DNA of 64,000 nt, from NCBI GenBank assembly GCA_964019425.1, contig OZ025796.1, positions 744,001-808,000 of the forward strand, read 5' to 3'. The position numbers were made by a program, and so were the translations under genes. A model generated the notes under the pieces. It saw only the letters and a list, made by a program, of their open reading frames with translations. It had not been told where the DNA came from and ran no database searches. Source of the stretch: Flectonema sp. DT1601 (Eukaryota; Euglenozoa; Diplonemea; Diplonemida; Diplonemidae). This document shows positions 1 through 9,465 of the stretch, in pieces (the first letter of the stretch is position 1; the number at the start of each line of letters is the position of its first letter).

Positions 1-460
1 CCTGTAATTTATAAATCATTTCCAGCACAGGAAATGATCCTTTCGTCGTGGTCACACATTCCTTTTTTTTATGTAGTTCACTTTCAACTAGTGCAATGGG
101 TCCTCTGTGTGTCACTAACCTCTTTTGGACCCTCATTGGCGGGGTTGGGATGAGACATTTTGCGAGTGTTTCTATTTTAATTAACGGTTCGTAAATAAAA
201 GTCTCAAATCGAGTACCGATGACTCTCTCAGTTCTGTAGAACGAAACGTCAGCGACATCTTTAAAACTCTCAGCTAGCTTTCGTCTTGCTGTCGAAGTTA
301 AGTTGTCGGCCAATACTTTGACTTCTCTCTTATGATTATGAGTTCTCATACTCTTTGTTGATACAAATGTTCTAAAATTCATTAACTTTTCCCTGTTAAT
401 AGGTTCTTTACTCATAACAAGTGTGTGGACCCCATCATGGAAGAGTTCAAGATTTACCAT
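1..460 (-). CDS. Conserved-looking protein of unknown function, cut by the left window edge
   Basis: On the minus strand an uninterrupted frame runs from the ATG at 458-460 off the left edge (153 codons visible). It opens MVNLELFHDG and is charged and probably helical, with an Ala/Arg/Lys-rich middle and a stretch near residues 65-110 containing FYRTERVIG and YEPLIKIE. The spacing faintly recalls BAR-type FAM92 proteins, but this is only an impression. The ATG is the first one after an in-frame TAA. It lies 14 bases downstream of a CAG preceded by TTGTTCTTCTT, a good trans-splice acceptor. The next gene upstream in transcription ends at 697, leaving about 235 bases between them. The stop codon and C-terminus are outside the window. 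I do not recognise the family. Confidence 0.7.
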   Translation of the reverse strand, partial: MVNLELFHDGVHTLVMSKEPINREKLMNFRTFVSTKSMRTHNHKREVKVLADNLTSTARRKLAESFKDVADVSFYRTERVIGTRFETFIYEPLIKIETLAKCLIPTPPMRVQKRLVTHRGPIALVESELHKKKECVTTTKGSFPVLEMIYKLQ

Positions 461-696
461 CTTTGGCACCGACGCTGAAGAAGAACAATTTTATCCAAAG
501 AAAACTTCACCGACAAGGAGATGCGAGAAGGGTAAAACAAAGATGCCAGGTTGGTAGCCATCGTTGCGTCCATAGAAATGCCGCAAACTATCGAAGACGA
601 ACCAGAAGAAAAGAAACTCAAAACAATAAACCTTAAGGCAAGTATGCGAAATCTCTCACCAAGTTTTCTTTTTAAAAACTCCAAACCTGAGTGACA

Positions 697-2157
697 TTAT
701 TTCCTTGACTGCGGTCTCTTTGCTGTGCCGTTTTTCTTACGGTGTGACTCAGAAGAAGGGGACGGAGACACGTGAATTGCTCGACCATTTGGTGTACTCC
801 CTCTCCCAGTTGGAGACGGTCTTTGTTCCGGAGTACGAGCAGATGAGCCTGAAGATGCGACTGAACGTCGGGGAGCTGGCTGCTTCATGTCAATGGAACG
901 AGTTTCTGGAGAGAGGGCCTGACTGCTGCTACGTGAACGCTTCTTCTTTCTACGCCCTCCACTTGAATTGCCAGAGCTATCAGCCGAACTGTGAGCACTG
1001 TGAGTATAATGAGAAGATAACTGTCCTCGTGTTCCAGCTCGTGGTAATCCAATTGGAGGAGTAACTCCACTCGAACCCGATCCTGCAGAGAATGATCCTC
1101 CTCGACTTCCATCTTTCAAAGAAATATCTTTTAGAGTTCTCTCGGATACCTGACTTCTGCGTGCCTGCCAATTCATTAGCGACTTTCTCGGAGTTCCCCA
1201 TTGATCTAAGTCAGAAGACGGTGACTTCAAAGCTCCCTGTAATGGGCTAATGACCTGGATATTCACGTGCTTATCCAACACGTCTCCACGAGACTGTGCA
1301 GGTGGGACCATTCCTTCGGTCATTTTTTCCTTTTTGAGATCTTCTTTTTGGAGTTTTGGGGATTTCTCCTCGGGACCTTTCCCGGCGTAAGTTGACATTC
1401 GGCGGGTTTGATCCGATTGTGGCACCACCAACATCATAACGGCGCTGTGCAGTTTTCCAGCCATACTCTTCGTAAATCCTTTGCGAAGAACCCAAAAGAC
1501 TGAGAAGCCTGCAGCAGCAGCACACAATAAGATCCCAATAATAAAGGGGACTAACGCCTGCTCTGATGGGGTAACGACGAAGGTTACTTCTGAAGAGCAA
1601 CTGCTATCTAAACCATGGTCTTTACCCTGACATTTCCAACAAGTAAAGGACGCTTGGAAAGCATTGTTCCAGGATCGTTCCATGTGTTTGAGTGACAGCA
1701 GTCGAAGCTTATCCATAGCAGCAGGAGGGCTGCTCAACTCAGAAAGTGTCAACATCGGCCAAGCTGCAGAGATAGCAGACTGACACACTTCCCCGGGATA
1801 AGGTTTATGCAGAGTTGAAGTCCCATTGGAACCGTTTGAAATGCACCTAACTTCATCCCACAACAGCACATCCATCCCGTCTATTGACACGACTACGTTT
1901 GCTGCTACTCTAGGCGATCCAATTTTAACACCCAGACAACCACTGTAGTCTGCTTCAGTAATCTCAACCACTCGAATGGGTGGTACGCACTGCAACTCAC
2001 GGCAACCATTCTTCAAACCGTCTGACGTAAATATCAAATAAATCCCAACTCCCATCAGTGTAAATACCAGTAACGCATAAACCACGGAACAAATAATTCG
2101 ATACTTACGAGGGACTGTTAAGAATATGTCCCCTTCATCATCTTCTGAGGGAGTCAT
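697..2157 (-). CDS. Two-pass membrane protein with cysteine-rich loop and long Ser/basic tail
   Basis: The protein is 486 aa from the start chosen here. A hydrophobic helix at about residues 19-43 is followed by a Cys-containing loop of about 155 residues with NGSNGTS glycosylation-type sites. A second helix lies at about 199-222, then a 260-residue tail that is basic and rich in Ser, Pro and Gly. Both ends are therefore predicted on the same, probably cytosolic, side. An in-frame ATG exists nine codons earlier (2184), but a TTTATTCTTTTATTTG tract ending in CAG abuts the ATG at 2157. That AG would be the trans-splice site and would remove the earlier ATG. The low-complexity tail, with SRSSS and RKKKK patches, looks like a phosphorylated regulatory region. 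No family was recognised, so the function is unknown. Confidence 0.75.
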   Translation of the reverse strand: MTPSEDDEGDIFLTVPRKYRIICSVVYALLVFTLMGVGIYLIFTSDGLKNGCRELQCVPPIRVVEITEADYSGCLGVKIGSPRVAANVVVSIDGMDVLLWDEVRCISNGSNGTSTLHKPYPGEVCQSAISAAWPMLTLSELSSPPAAMDKLRLLSLKHMERSWNNAFQASFTCWKCQGKDHGLDSSCSSEVTFVVTPSEQALVPFIIGILLCAAAAGFSVFWVLRKGFTKSMAGKLHSAVMMLVVPQSDQTRRMSTYAGKGPEEKSPKLQKEDLKKEKMTEGMVPPAQSRGDVLDKHVNIQVISPLQGALKSPSSDLDQWGTPRKSLMNWQARRSQVSERTLKDISLKDGSRGGSFSAGSGSSGVTPPIGLPRAGTRGQLSSHYTHSAHSSADSSGNSSGGRRKKKRSRSSSQALSPETRSIDMKQPAPRRSVASSGSSARTPEQRPSPTGRGSTPNGRAIHVSPSPSSESHRKKNGTAKRPQSRK

Positions 2158-2187
2158 CTGATTGACAAATAAAAGAATAAACATAAC
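2158..2187 (-). promoter_or_regulatory. Trans-splice acceptor that sets the start of the gene at 697-2157
   Basis: On the minus strand a pyrimidine-rich stretch (TTTATTCTTTTATTTG) ends in CAATCAG, and the AG at 2158-2159 is directly followed by ATG. Mature mRNA would carry the leader joined immediately before this ATG, so the earlier in-frame ATG would be lost. The sequence and arrangement are seen directly. The role in trans-splicing is inferred from the same arrangement before most genes here. Confidence 0.6.
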
Positions 2188-2331
2188 AGTATGTTCTTTA
2201 CGATAAGAATCAGAACGAAGTGCTGTAAAACACTTCAGCCTTCATCAGTAGAATGAAGTTGCCGATCTATAAATCACTCAAAGGTTATGATTGCAGTCTA
2301 CTTTTGGACACAATCAATTTATTAGCAGAGG

Positions 2332-3537
2332 TTAAATAATTCCCCACCTCTGTTTCGATAGTAAGAATTTGAGAGGTGGTCGATAAGGAACAATATCAGG
2401 AACAGGATACTCAGAGCAGAGACGCTGGCTGTGAATCTTTGATTGCAGTTTCAAGTCTTTCCATATTGACTGCGTGTGAACACCTCCCATTAATGAATTA
2501 GAAGTCGATGGTCGAACTCTTTTTAACCCTTCAGGAACTGACCAATTAGGTACCGTACAACACTGAAACTCAGGCAGTTTGCTAATTGAGTATTTCTTGG
2601 CTTTCTTTGGTGCTCTGAGTCCCTTCCCTCGACGTAATTTATTCTTTTCCTTGTTCTTATCACTTTGAAACACCCCAGCAAGAGAGCAATTATTAGGTAT
2701 TTGTGGAGGAAGACGAGGGAGCGAATGGTCGAGTGGCTTTGGAAGCGACTCCGATGAGTCGCCAACTGTCTTTAACAAGTCTCTTGTGAAGCACCACTGC
2801 GGAATTCTCCTTTCAGGATCTACGAGAATACCGGTTTTATGTTGCGGAGAAAATATTGTTTTTTGTGATGAGTTGATTTCACGCTTTCCTCTCTTCTCTG
2901 ATGGCCTTTTGCAAGTCTTCACAAGGTCTTCGTCAGCTGCGATATCAAAGCTGCTTCCAATTCCAACAGTGTGATCAGAAATAGATTTCCGCTGTTTATA
3001 AATATTTTGATGAGTGTGAGGGATCGCAATACCAGTATCCTTACCAGAGAACGTAAGATAATTAGGAAGCGTAGTCGGGTTAATGTGATCAATAGAAAAT
3101 CGTTTTTGAGGGGTTGACCCCGGGAGCTGGAGGGTTGCCGTTGTTTCGCTGGCGTCAGCTTCGAACATCTCTTTGAATTCTGAAAAGTCAATGAGACCAG
3201 AATTATCCGTGTCAGCTTCAGATATTAATTTGTCAATGTCAATGGTGAGACCAAATTCCTTTACATTCTTCCGAAGCAAATCCGACTCAACTTCACCGCT
3301 TGTGTTCGGATGACCTCCGAGAGCTACAAAAGCGTCGATAGTGTCCGCGTCTTTTAATTTCATTAATTCACGGTATGTTATTTTTAGCGCCCGCAGCATC
3401 CCTCGATACTTCTTTTGGAACTCTGGAGCAGGTAGAAATGTTGTTATCTCATCGTACCATCCGTCTTTAATTTCTCTCCGTCCTAACTGCTCTTGTTCAA
3501 GTAGTTCTTCCAGCACTTCGATGAATTTTTGTTTCAT
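2332..3537 (-). CDS. EF-hand protein with basic C-terminal extension
   Basis: The protein is 401 aa. The N-terminal 130 residues are helical and acidic and contain a DAFVALGG segment. They are followed by a canonical EF-hand at about residues 105-120, whose loop DTDNSGLIDFSE has acidic, Asn, Ser and Glu ligands at the expected positions. The preceding FGLTIDIDKLI helix resembles the incoming helix of paired EF-hands, but the first loop (LGGHPNTSGEVE) is degenerate and probably binds no calcium. Residues 150-401 are Lys/Arg- and Pro-rich without a clear fold. Small EF-hand proteins with this pairing are common in axonemal and cytoskeletal complexes, so a flagellar role is possible but unproven. 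The next gene upstream in transcription ends 344 bases away, at 3882. Confidence 0.75.
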   Translation of the reverse strand: MKQKFIEVLEELLEQEQLGRREIKDGWYDEITTFLPAPEFQKKYRGMLRALKITYRELMKLKDADTIDAFVALGGHPNTSGEVESDLLRKNVKEFGLTIDIDKLISEADTDNSGLIDFSEFKEMFEADASETTATLQLPGSTPQKRFSIDHINPTTLPNYLTFSGKDTGIAIPHTHQNIYKQRKSISDHTVGIGSSFDIAADEDLVKTCKRPSEKRGKREINSSQKTIFSPQHKTGILVDPERRIPQWCFTRDLLKTVGDSSESLPKPLDHSLPRLPPQIPNNCSLAGVFQSDKNKEKNKLRRGKGLRAPKKAKKYSISKLPEFQCCTVPNWSVPEGLKRVRPSTSNSLMGGVHTQSIWKDLKLQSKIHSQRLCSEYPVPDIVPYRPPLKFLLSKQRWGII

Positions 3538-3881
3538 ACTTTGTACCTTTTAGTATCAGAGAGACTTTGTGTCATAGGGTTCCCAATTATAACTTTCACA
3601 GTGTTCCTGTGATGAAAAATAACAGTTATTTCTTACGGCTATGTTTGTCATCACTCAGGCTATCTGTCTCATATGGTTACTTTAACTGAAATAAACATAA
3701 AGATGAATTATAAGAATTTGTTGTCTCCAGTGGGTCAAAAATGTGTAAATGGCAAATAAACAGCAAACTGAACGAAGTGATGTTACAACAACAAATAAAC
3801 AAACATCTCGTGAGTAACTGAGCTGTGACATAGCGAACCTTTAAAACGATGTCAAGGAAAGGAGAGGAAATGTTTGGAATT
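3538..3881. other. Intergenic spacer, nothing recognised
   Basis: The spacer carries the 3' untranslated region of the gene ending at 3882 and the splice region for the gene starting at 3537. It is AT-rich, with stops in all frames on both strands over most of its length. I see no RNA gene or repeat. Confidence 0.5.
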
Positions 3882-6212
3882 TTACAAAAAAGGCGGTGAC
3901 GGTGACAAAAGAGGACTAACATCACAATAAGGGAACACACAGTCGAGTCTTTTCTCAACCCAATTACCCTTTTCAGTACGCGTCCAGTTTTGATTTTGAC
4001 AACCCAATGCAACTCGACAAGGCCTTTTCTTTTTAAAGTCATCTTTTGGTGGTAACGGTGTAATAAAATTGAGATCCTGCTGACGACTTCCCTGTTTATG
4101 TAAAAACGATGCCAAGGCCACCCCAGAGGGAATACCGAGAGCAGCAGCTTGCGTTGGAGTCAACGATTGAATAGAATTCTGGTACACCAGATCACTCTGA
4201 AGATTAATGTTGTGCCAATAGTGCCAAAAGAAAGGCGGCTTGTTGGATGCAAAAAAGTGATTTGCAATTTGATTAGCGCAAAGCTGCTTGATTGGGGGTT
4301 TGAGAGGGTAAAAGACAAGCGGCAGGCAGTTAACAGAAGAAAAGAAACTGTCGAAGTCGTTTTGCGCTTTTTCAGCATCCTCTTCGCTCGTCTCGGTAAC
4401 TTCGAAACTCTCAAGCTCTTCAAGTGCCCGAGAAAGTGTACGAGATTGACGAGCCCCTCGCTTAAAATTACAGCTGTCTATTAGTGTGGATACTTTACTA
4501 AATCTGATGAACTTTTGCTTCTTCTCAGGGACATTAGTCCTCAAATCAGTGAATATTGTCGCTCGCCTCTTGTCCTTTAACTTACTTCTCTCTTTTATAA
4601 TTGTTTTGTTTTGATAAATAAGTGACGTGGGTTGTTTTTGGGACTCGGCTTTGTTTTGATCTTCTTGCATTGCCTCTGCTTCCCTCATTAGCTGTGCCTT
4701 CCTGCGGGCTTCAGCTACAGTGTTTGCGATGTATTGTCGGGTAATGCTGATTCTTATCAGGGGAAACTTCATCGAAATTATTGCCATTCGACATACTAAC
4801 GCAGCTATGCAGACGACGTAATCTACAGTGGAAACAAGTCGCAAAGTATATCTTCTTCGAGCCTTTAATGCGGCTGCGGGTGCAGAGCAAAGAGAGACAT
4901 CTGGTTTTAGTGAAACTACCTCTTCCCTCATCGTCTTTGGAACTCTTATCTTGTTTGGGATTGCTGGTCGTTTCTTTTGAATTAGATTCGATTCAGCTTC
5001 TCGAAGTGCCAAATGTCTTCGAATTCCAGCAGCTGCATCATTCGTACTACTGAGTTCTTTCGTCAAGTCTGTGTGTCGCGTATTTGCAATGGCTTTTGAA
5101 TTCTGTGAAACAGCTAAATGAACTAACATGTTCCTTACGGTTTTTGATTGAGTGCCAACATACGAACCAACGTCGTCAAGCATACGAGCGGTTTCATCTT
5201 TTCGGTTTGCAATCTCTTGTTGTTCTTCTCCATATATCGCAAGTGGTGTTGGATCGATTGGAAATAAAGGAGCTTCTGTTGGAGTCAGAAGTGGTGATAT
5301 ACACTCTGGGATCTGTTTACGTCGTTCATCAACATCAGTTTCTGTAATCATGCAAACCAGCATTGCGACGATTCGAATCTGCGGAGTCACTAAGAACTTG
5401 GGACGTTGTTCCTTAGGAAGTCGTTGGATTTTTATTAAAGAAAGCAGAGACAGTACCATCCGAGCAAGAGCTCTCAATGTGAGTTTTTTTAAAGTAATCG
5501 CCGACAGCTGTTGTACTTCCACCTTTCCAAACTTCGAAGACATTTGCGATAACTCTTTTCCCGTAAATTTAAATTTGAACGTCGGTATAGACACCGATCC
5601 CAGTAGTTTTTCTTTTGTAGTGTCGCGTTGTTTACTTAAAGTAGCCTTGCATTCTCGATATGACATAATAAATTGTTTAATACAATCAACACGTATTGAG
5701 GTAACAATGTATCTTTTCTTACTCATCGGGATATCTAGTGACATGTACTCTTTATATAAACGGTCTTTCTCTGCCGTCGTCGTTGCATTTTTTGGATTTT
5801 GACGAGAGAGCGCTGCCGCTGCAGCAATTTCAGTCTTCAAATGCTTTCTCTTTTTAGACTCATAAACAATCCACTCAGTTATGTGTTCTTGTATTTGATT
5901 TTCTCTTACTTTCTTGTACCATCTAAAGGCTCTTTGTATCTTCTTTACAATTCTTAAATGTCTCTTCAGCGCATGTCGAAACAGATGTCTACTGAGGAAG
6001 GCATTGCGAAACCATTGACAGTATTTACTAAACTCTGCGACTCCGGGTACTTCTTGTTTAATCATTTTAACAACCCTGGGAACACTCGCTGATATTAACA
6101 TTCCATGTGAAGTACACCAATCGTAGTGTTGAAGAGTGATCACACCAGAGTTCTTACGACCAAGTGTTCCATCAAAAGACAACAAGTCCGTGACAAGATC
6201 AGCAGTAGCCAT
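3882..6212 (-). CDS. IQ-motif protein of unknown function
   Basis: The protein is 776 aa, helical and strongly basic. An IQ-like calmodulin-binding motif, KKIQRAFRWYKKVR, lies near residues 88-102. The following 250 residues are rich in Lys/Arg helices. A region at about 440-500 has two hydrophobic stretches (VDYVVCIAALVCRMAII), which may be a buried helix pair rather than membrane spans. Residues 500-620 look like a coiled coil with Ala/Glu/Lys heptads, and the C-terminal 150 residues contain several Trp and Phe. The ATG at 6212 lies 13 bases after a GTTTCTCCCCTTAG acceptor on the minus strand. I do not recognise an orthologue. A flagellar or cytoskeletal role is suggested only by the IQ motif and helical build. 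Confidence 0.7.
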   Translation of the reverse strand: MATADLVTDLLSFDGTLGRKNSGVITLQHYDWCTSHGMLISASVPRVVKMIKQEVPGVAEFSKYCQWFRNAFLSRHLFRHALKRHLRIVKKIQRAFRWYKKVRENQIQEHITEWIVYESKKRKHLKTEIAAAAALSRQNPKNATTTAEKDRLYKEYMSLDIPMSKKRYIVTSIRVDCIKQFIMSYRECKATLSKQRDTTKEKLLGSVSIPTFKFKFTGKELSQMSSKFGKVEVQQLSAITLKKLTLRALARMVLSLLSLIKIQRLPKEQRPKFLVTPQIRIVAMLVCMITETDVDERRKQIPECISPLLTPTEAPLFPIDPTPLAIYGEEQQEIANRKDETARMLDDVGSYVGTQSKTVRNMLVHLAVSQNSKAIANTRHTDLTKELSSTNDAAAGIRRHLALREAESNLIQKKRPAIPNKIRVPKTMREEVVSLKPDVSLCSAPAAALKARRRYTLRLVSTVDYVVCIAALVCRMAIISMKFPLIRISITRQYIANTVAEARRKAQLMREAEAMQEDQNKAESQKQPTSLIYQNKTIIKERSKLKDKRRATIFTDLRTNVPEKKQKFIRFSKVSTLIDSCNFKRGARQSRTLSRALEELESFEVTETSEEDAEKAQNDFDSFFSSVNCLPLVFYPLKPPIKQLCANQIANHFFASNKPPFFWHYWHNINLQSDLVYQNSIQSLTPTQAAALGIPSGVALASFLHKQGSRQQDLNFITPLPPKDDFKKKRPCRVALGCQNQNWTRTEKGNWVEKRLDCVFPYCDVSPLLSPSPPFL

Positions 6213-6377
6213 TTTATAACAAAAACTAAGGGGAGAAACAATAGTTACAATTCATTGATCAACTACTTCAATCATAAGTACAGATACAGCTCTTGTCGTA
6301 TTCGATTATCGACACAACAAAGTAAGGATCTACTCACATTTACAATTCAGTTGTATTGTTGAGGTCTAAATTCTAAA

Positions 6378-8729
6378 CTAAAACAGCGTAGCAATCACTC
6401 GTGAGTTGTGATTGTTTGCCCAAAGCATCCATCGACGATACGAACGAGCAAGGATCATATTACGAGATAACGAAGAGAGGAACACAACTTGTTTCGATCT
6501 CAGCATCTGCGACGACAGCAGCATCAGCGAAAGGGAGTCTCGTTCCGAAATCAGCTGCGAAAGCTGCCCGGAGGTAGCATCCGCGCGGGTGGCAGAGTCC
6601 GAAAGATATGAATTCTTTTCTCTTAAATTACTAATTTGTTCTTTCAGGGACTGACATTGCAACTCAACACGCAACTTGTCGGCTTCAAATAAAGATTTCT
6701 CAGCAGCAGCAGAACTCCTGTCTGCCGCAACTTTCACTCCGGAACGTTTCTGAGATGCCAACTCGCTCTCCAGACCCGCAATGCGGGTTTGTGCGGCAAC
6801 CAGCTTTGCGTTCGCTGCATCAATTTGTGAAACAAGCGTTTCAGTTGAGCGAGTTGCAGGTTCAACAGTCGATCTAATGACGTAGAGTGGAGAGGGTGTT
6901 TCATTAGTGTTTCCGATTATTGAACTCCAAATCCATTTCGTAAGTGCTGAGCGTTGGTAACGGGAAGGAGGATGAGAGAGTCCCGACCCAGTTCGAGAGG
7001 AGTCTGTTTGGATTCGAAGTTCCGAAACGGCTCTCTCGAGTTCCCTCAACTCTTCGAGATCTTCACTAAAGGCTGACAACCCACACGGAGTACCATCACT
7101 CGGGGGTGAAATATCGCTCTCCGGTCTTCCGCTCGGTGGAGCAGGTGATGTCCAGCCGAGTTTCTTGTCCGTCAGGTGTCGAATCCATTTTATTAATTCG
7201 TCATCTTTATAAACAACTTTAGCGGCTTCGTTTCTGTTAGTTCTGCGCTTCAAGTCGATCAATGAAGATCTCAGAGTGCCGTAGTCCATTTCTACAGATC
7301 GTATTCTGTTTTGGATCACACGGATGGTTTCTGTAGCTTCTTCGAGTTTATGTGACTGCGATATGACCTTTGCTGTACCATCAATAGGAGAATGAATAAC
7401 AGGATACAATATATCGATATTTCGCGCTGCAGCAGATTTCTTAGCCGTCGTTACCCTTTTCCTTATCTGTTTCGTTGGTGTGCGTGTTACTCTCTCTCTC
7501 TTTTTAGGACTTGTTGCTGATGATGATGAGACGCTAGTTGCTATTCTAACCAGCCTTTGACTACTACTATCAGGACCCTCTCCGCAACACCATATTTGAT
7601 AACCTTCTCCCTTAGTATCTGGTATTTTTGTAATGGAGGAATACTTTCGTAAGAATGCTGTTCTCTGCAGACCAGAGTCCCACAACCGAAAGGTTTGTGT
7701 ACAACAATAAAGGATGTGACCGGTGCTGCAAATTATCCAAACATGATTGTTGCTTCCTAGCACTACATGTTCGAGATTTCCATATGTTACTTTGTCCCAT
7801 GTGATAGTACTTTCTGGTATTAATTCAGATCGTACTTCTGAATAAGTATAAATACAATCACTATTACACGTCCATATTGTATTACTAATTGCTGTTATCA
7901 ACATTAGTTGTCTTGTTGGACTGTTTGTACTTGAGAGTTGTAGTACAGGTGTACCAGAGTAACCATTCACACCATAAACAATACCTAAAGTAGTAGCATA
8001 ATAAAGAACATCGTGTGACAACACTATTCCGTCTTGTAGAACAGTTTGGTTAGAGTCGACTTCAATAATCCAATTCCTCACAATATTTGATGAGCTACAA
8101 GTATGACAACCAACCTGACCATTTACAGTTGCTGTGAAGATTGCTCTGAAATCAGATGTGTGAACTGCGGAGACTTCTGAGGAGTAGATTTGCTTTGGCT
8201 GCATTGTAACAGTTGCCTTCGCAGCGTTTAAGAGAATTGCAGCCCCAGAAGCAGTGAATGTAATCACTGAGGCTGTCACAACAGTACCTGGAATAAATAA
8301 CATTTTTGTGACTACATCATCAAGTCCTCTAACCACAGCAAACAGGCATCCATCACTAGAGTCGTGGATTGTAATTGTTTTGTCTTCACGAGCACACCAA
8401 ACTGTAGTAATGGTGAGTACAGCAGCTGTTGTTCTACAGTTGATAATAACATCTTCCACGAAGTGTAATTTAATAGGAGACTCGCTTGTGTTGTTTCTAC
8501 GTCGTTCCCTAACAAGTTCGGTTTCAACTTTTAGTTGCAATTTATTTTCTGGTGATGGGAGTTCTACTTCTTCACCGTTTGCGTATCTTGGACTCGCACT
8601 CTTCGAAGGACTTACTTCCCTGACGCGGGCTCTCAATCGCTGCAACTCTTCTCTCATTAATTCATTCTCCCTTTCCGTTACTACGATCTGTTCCGTCAGT
8701 TGCTCAACTGCCTCTCTCGGTGAGCTCAT
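6378..8729 (-). CDS. Beta-propeller-like protein with flanking coiled coils
   Basis: The protein is 783 aa from the chosen ATG at 8729. Residues 5-45 form a short coiled coil (EQIVVTERENELMREELQRL). Residues 85-410 alternate short hydrophobic strands with Gly/Asp/Trp turns (VWCAREDKTITIHD, NHVWIICSTGHILYC) in a WD40/quinoprotein-like rhythm. A basic linker with TPTKQIRKRVTTAKK follows, then helices, and a long Ala/Glu/Leu/Ser coiled coil at about 650-750. The upstream in-frame ATG at 8747 is interrupted by a CAG acceptor at 8738-8739 preceded by TTATTTTATTGCAAA, so the second Met is preferred. Propeller plus coiled coil is a common plan for scaffold, vesicle-coat or flagellar proteins, but I cannot name the family. 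Confidence 0.7.
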   Translation of the reverse strand: MSSPREAVEQLTEQIVVTERENELMREELQRLRARVREVSPSKSASPRYANGEEVELPSPENKLQLKVETELVRERRRNNTSESPIKLHFVEDVIINCRTTAAVLTITTVWCAREDKTITIHDSSDGCLFAVVRGLDDVVTKMLFIPGTVVTASVITFTASGAAILLNAAKATVTMQPKQIYSSEVSAVHTSDFRAIFTATVNGQVGCHTCSSSNIVRNWIIEVDSNQTVLQDGIVLSHDVLYYATTLGIVYGVNGYSGTPVLQLSSTNSPTRQLMLITAISNTIWTCNSDCIYTYSEVRSELIPESTITWDKVTYGNLEHVVLGSNNHVWIICSTGHILYCCTQTFRLWDSGLQRTAFLRKYSSITKIPDTKGEGYQIWCCGEGPDSSSQRLVRIATSVSSSSATSPKKRERVTRTPTKQIRKRVTTAKKSAAARNIDILYPVIHSPIDGTAKVISQSHKLEEATETIRVIQNRIRSVEMDYGTLRSSLIDLKRRTNRNEAAKVVYKDDELIKWIRHLTDKKLGWTSPAPPSGRPESDISPPSDGTPCGLSAFSEDLEELRELERAVSELRIQTDSSRTGSGLSHPPSRYQRSALTKWIWSSIIGNTNETPSPLYVIRSTVEPATRSTETLVSQIDAANAKLVAAQTRIAGLESELASQKRSGVKVAADRSSAAAEKSLFEADKLRVELQCQSLKEQISNLREKNSYLSDSATRADATSGQLSQLISERDSLSLMLLSSQMLRSKQVVFLSSLSRNMILARSYRRWMLWANNHNSRVIATLF

Positions 8730-8869
8730 TTTCGAACCTGTTTGCAATAAAATAATTTAACAACAATCGTACTAATGAACTTTACATTCAGCTAAAGACA
8801 AGTACTCAGACTCGTGAAATCTACCAAACTTAGTTGGTATCTGTCACTATGTCTTCACTTCGTCTGTAG

Positions 8870-9010
8870 CATAGTCGTCGAGTGATTCAGCAGCAGATCT
8901 GCTGCAATTTGATTTCATCATCTCCTTAGGGAAGTTCAGCATAGCGTGGCTGCCCTAATAGTTCCCTGAGGTTCTTCAGGGACTCCTCACCGAGAAGAAG
9001 CTTATCCAGC
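8870..9010 (-). ncRNA. Candidate structured RNA between two genes
   Basis: Three strong self-complementary elements lie within about 100 bases. One is a 16-bp perfect palindrome GCAGCAGATCTGCTGC (8890-8905). The second is a two-tier hairpin with TTAGGG (8926-8931) paired to CCCTAA (8953-8958) and an inner CAGC/GCTG stem. The third is TCCCTGA (8963-8969) paired with TCAGGGA (8976-8982). On the minus strand the two-tier hairpin has a one-sided internal loop and is followed by GGAGATGA. This recalls the single-hairpin H/ACA-like RNAs with an AGA box known from trypanosomes. The pairings are seen directly. That a stable RNA is made is inference. Confidence 0.3.
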
Positions 9011-9087
9011 TATGTTAGCCGTGTCAGTAGACGAGTCACACAATTAACTAAGTTGAACAAAAAAAAAAAAAAAAACAGATTACCTTC

Positions 9088-9465
9088 TCAGTGATGAGCA
9101 TAGGCGATGTATGCTTCTAAAAGAATACAAAATATAATTACAATCTCCAGGATATGTGCCGTGTACGAGTGGAACTCTGACACCTGGAAGTCAACTTCTG
9201 ACGAGAGAACAGAAGTACTGCTTTGTATTTGATTGATTTGTTGAAGATTCTCAGGAGTGAGTCCTCCTCTCAGTTTTAATTCCTCCAGTTCCTTGTCTAC
9301 CTGAATTAGATCAAACTTTCTGATGTCCATTTCTTTCTTACTCGCCGCAGTCTTTGAGAAATGTTCCAAAACCTTCGCTTCTATTTCATTTATCCGACTT
9401 GCTGGGGTGTTGCTGGCCCATCGAATTCCTAACGCCCTTCTTGTTGAGATAAGTGCTCTTCTCAT
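9088..9465 (-). CDS. Small mitochondrial-type tail-anchored protein
   Basis: The protein is 125 aa. The N-terminus (MRRALISTRRALGIRWAS) is rich in Arg, Ala, Ser and Leu with no acidic residue, which is typical of a mitochondrial targeting presequence. Residues 25-95 are helical and charged. Residues about 105-122 (ILEIVIIFCILLEAYIAY) form a hydrophobic helix ending in AHH. The end resembles the LE-(I/V)-(I/V)-I-x-LI-x-E helix of RMND1/DUF155 proteins, but the rest of that family is absent, so this is weak. The ATG lies 13 bases after a very clear acceptor (TTTTTTTTCTTTTTCAG, AG at 9479-9480). It is probably a subunit or assembly factor of an inner-membrane complex. The function is not established. 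Confidence 0.75.
   Translation of the reverse strand: MRRALISTRRALGIRWASNTPASRINEIEAKVLEHFSKTAASKKEMDIRKFDLIQVDKELEELKLRGGLTPENLQQINQIQSSTSVLSSEVDFQVSEFHSYTAHILEIVIIFCILLEAYIAYAHH

Noticed and set aside
2158-2184. Upstream ATG adding nine residues to the membrane protein
   Set aside because: The codons are the polypyrimidine tract of the acceptor that abuts the next ATG.
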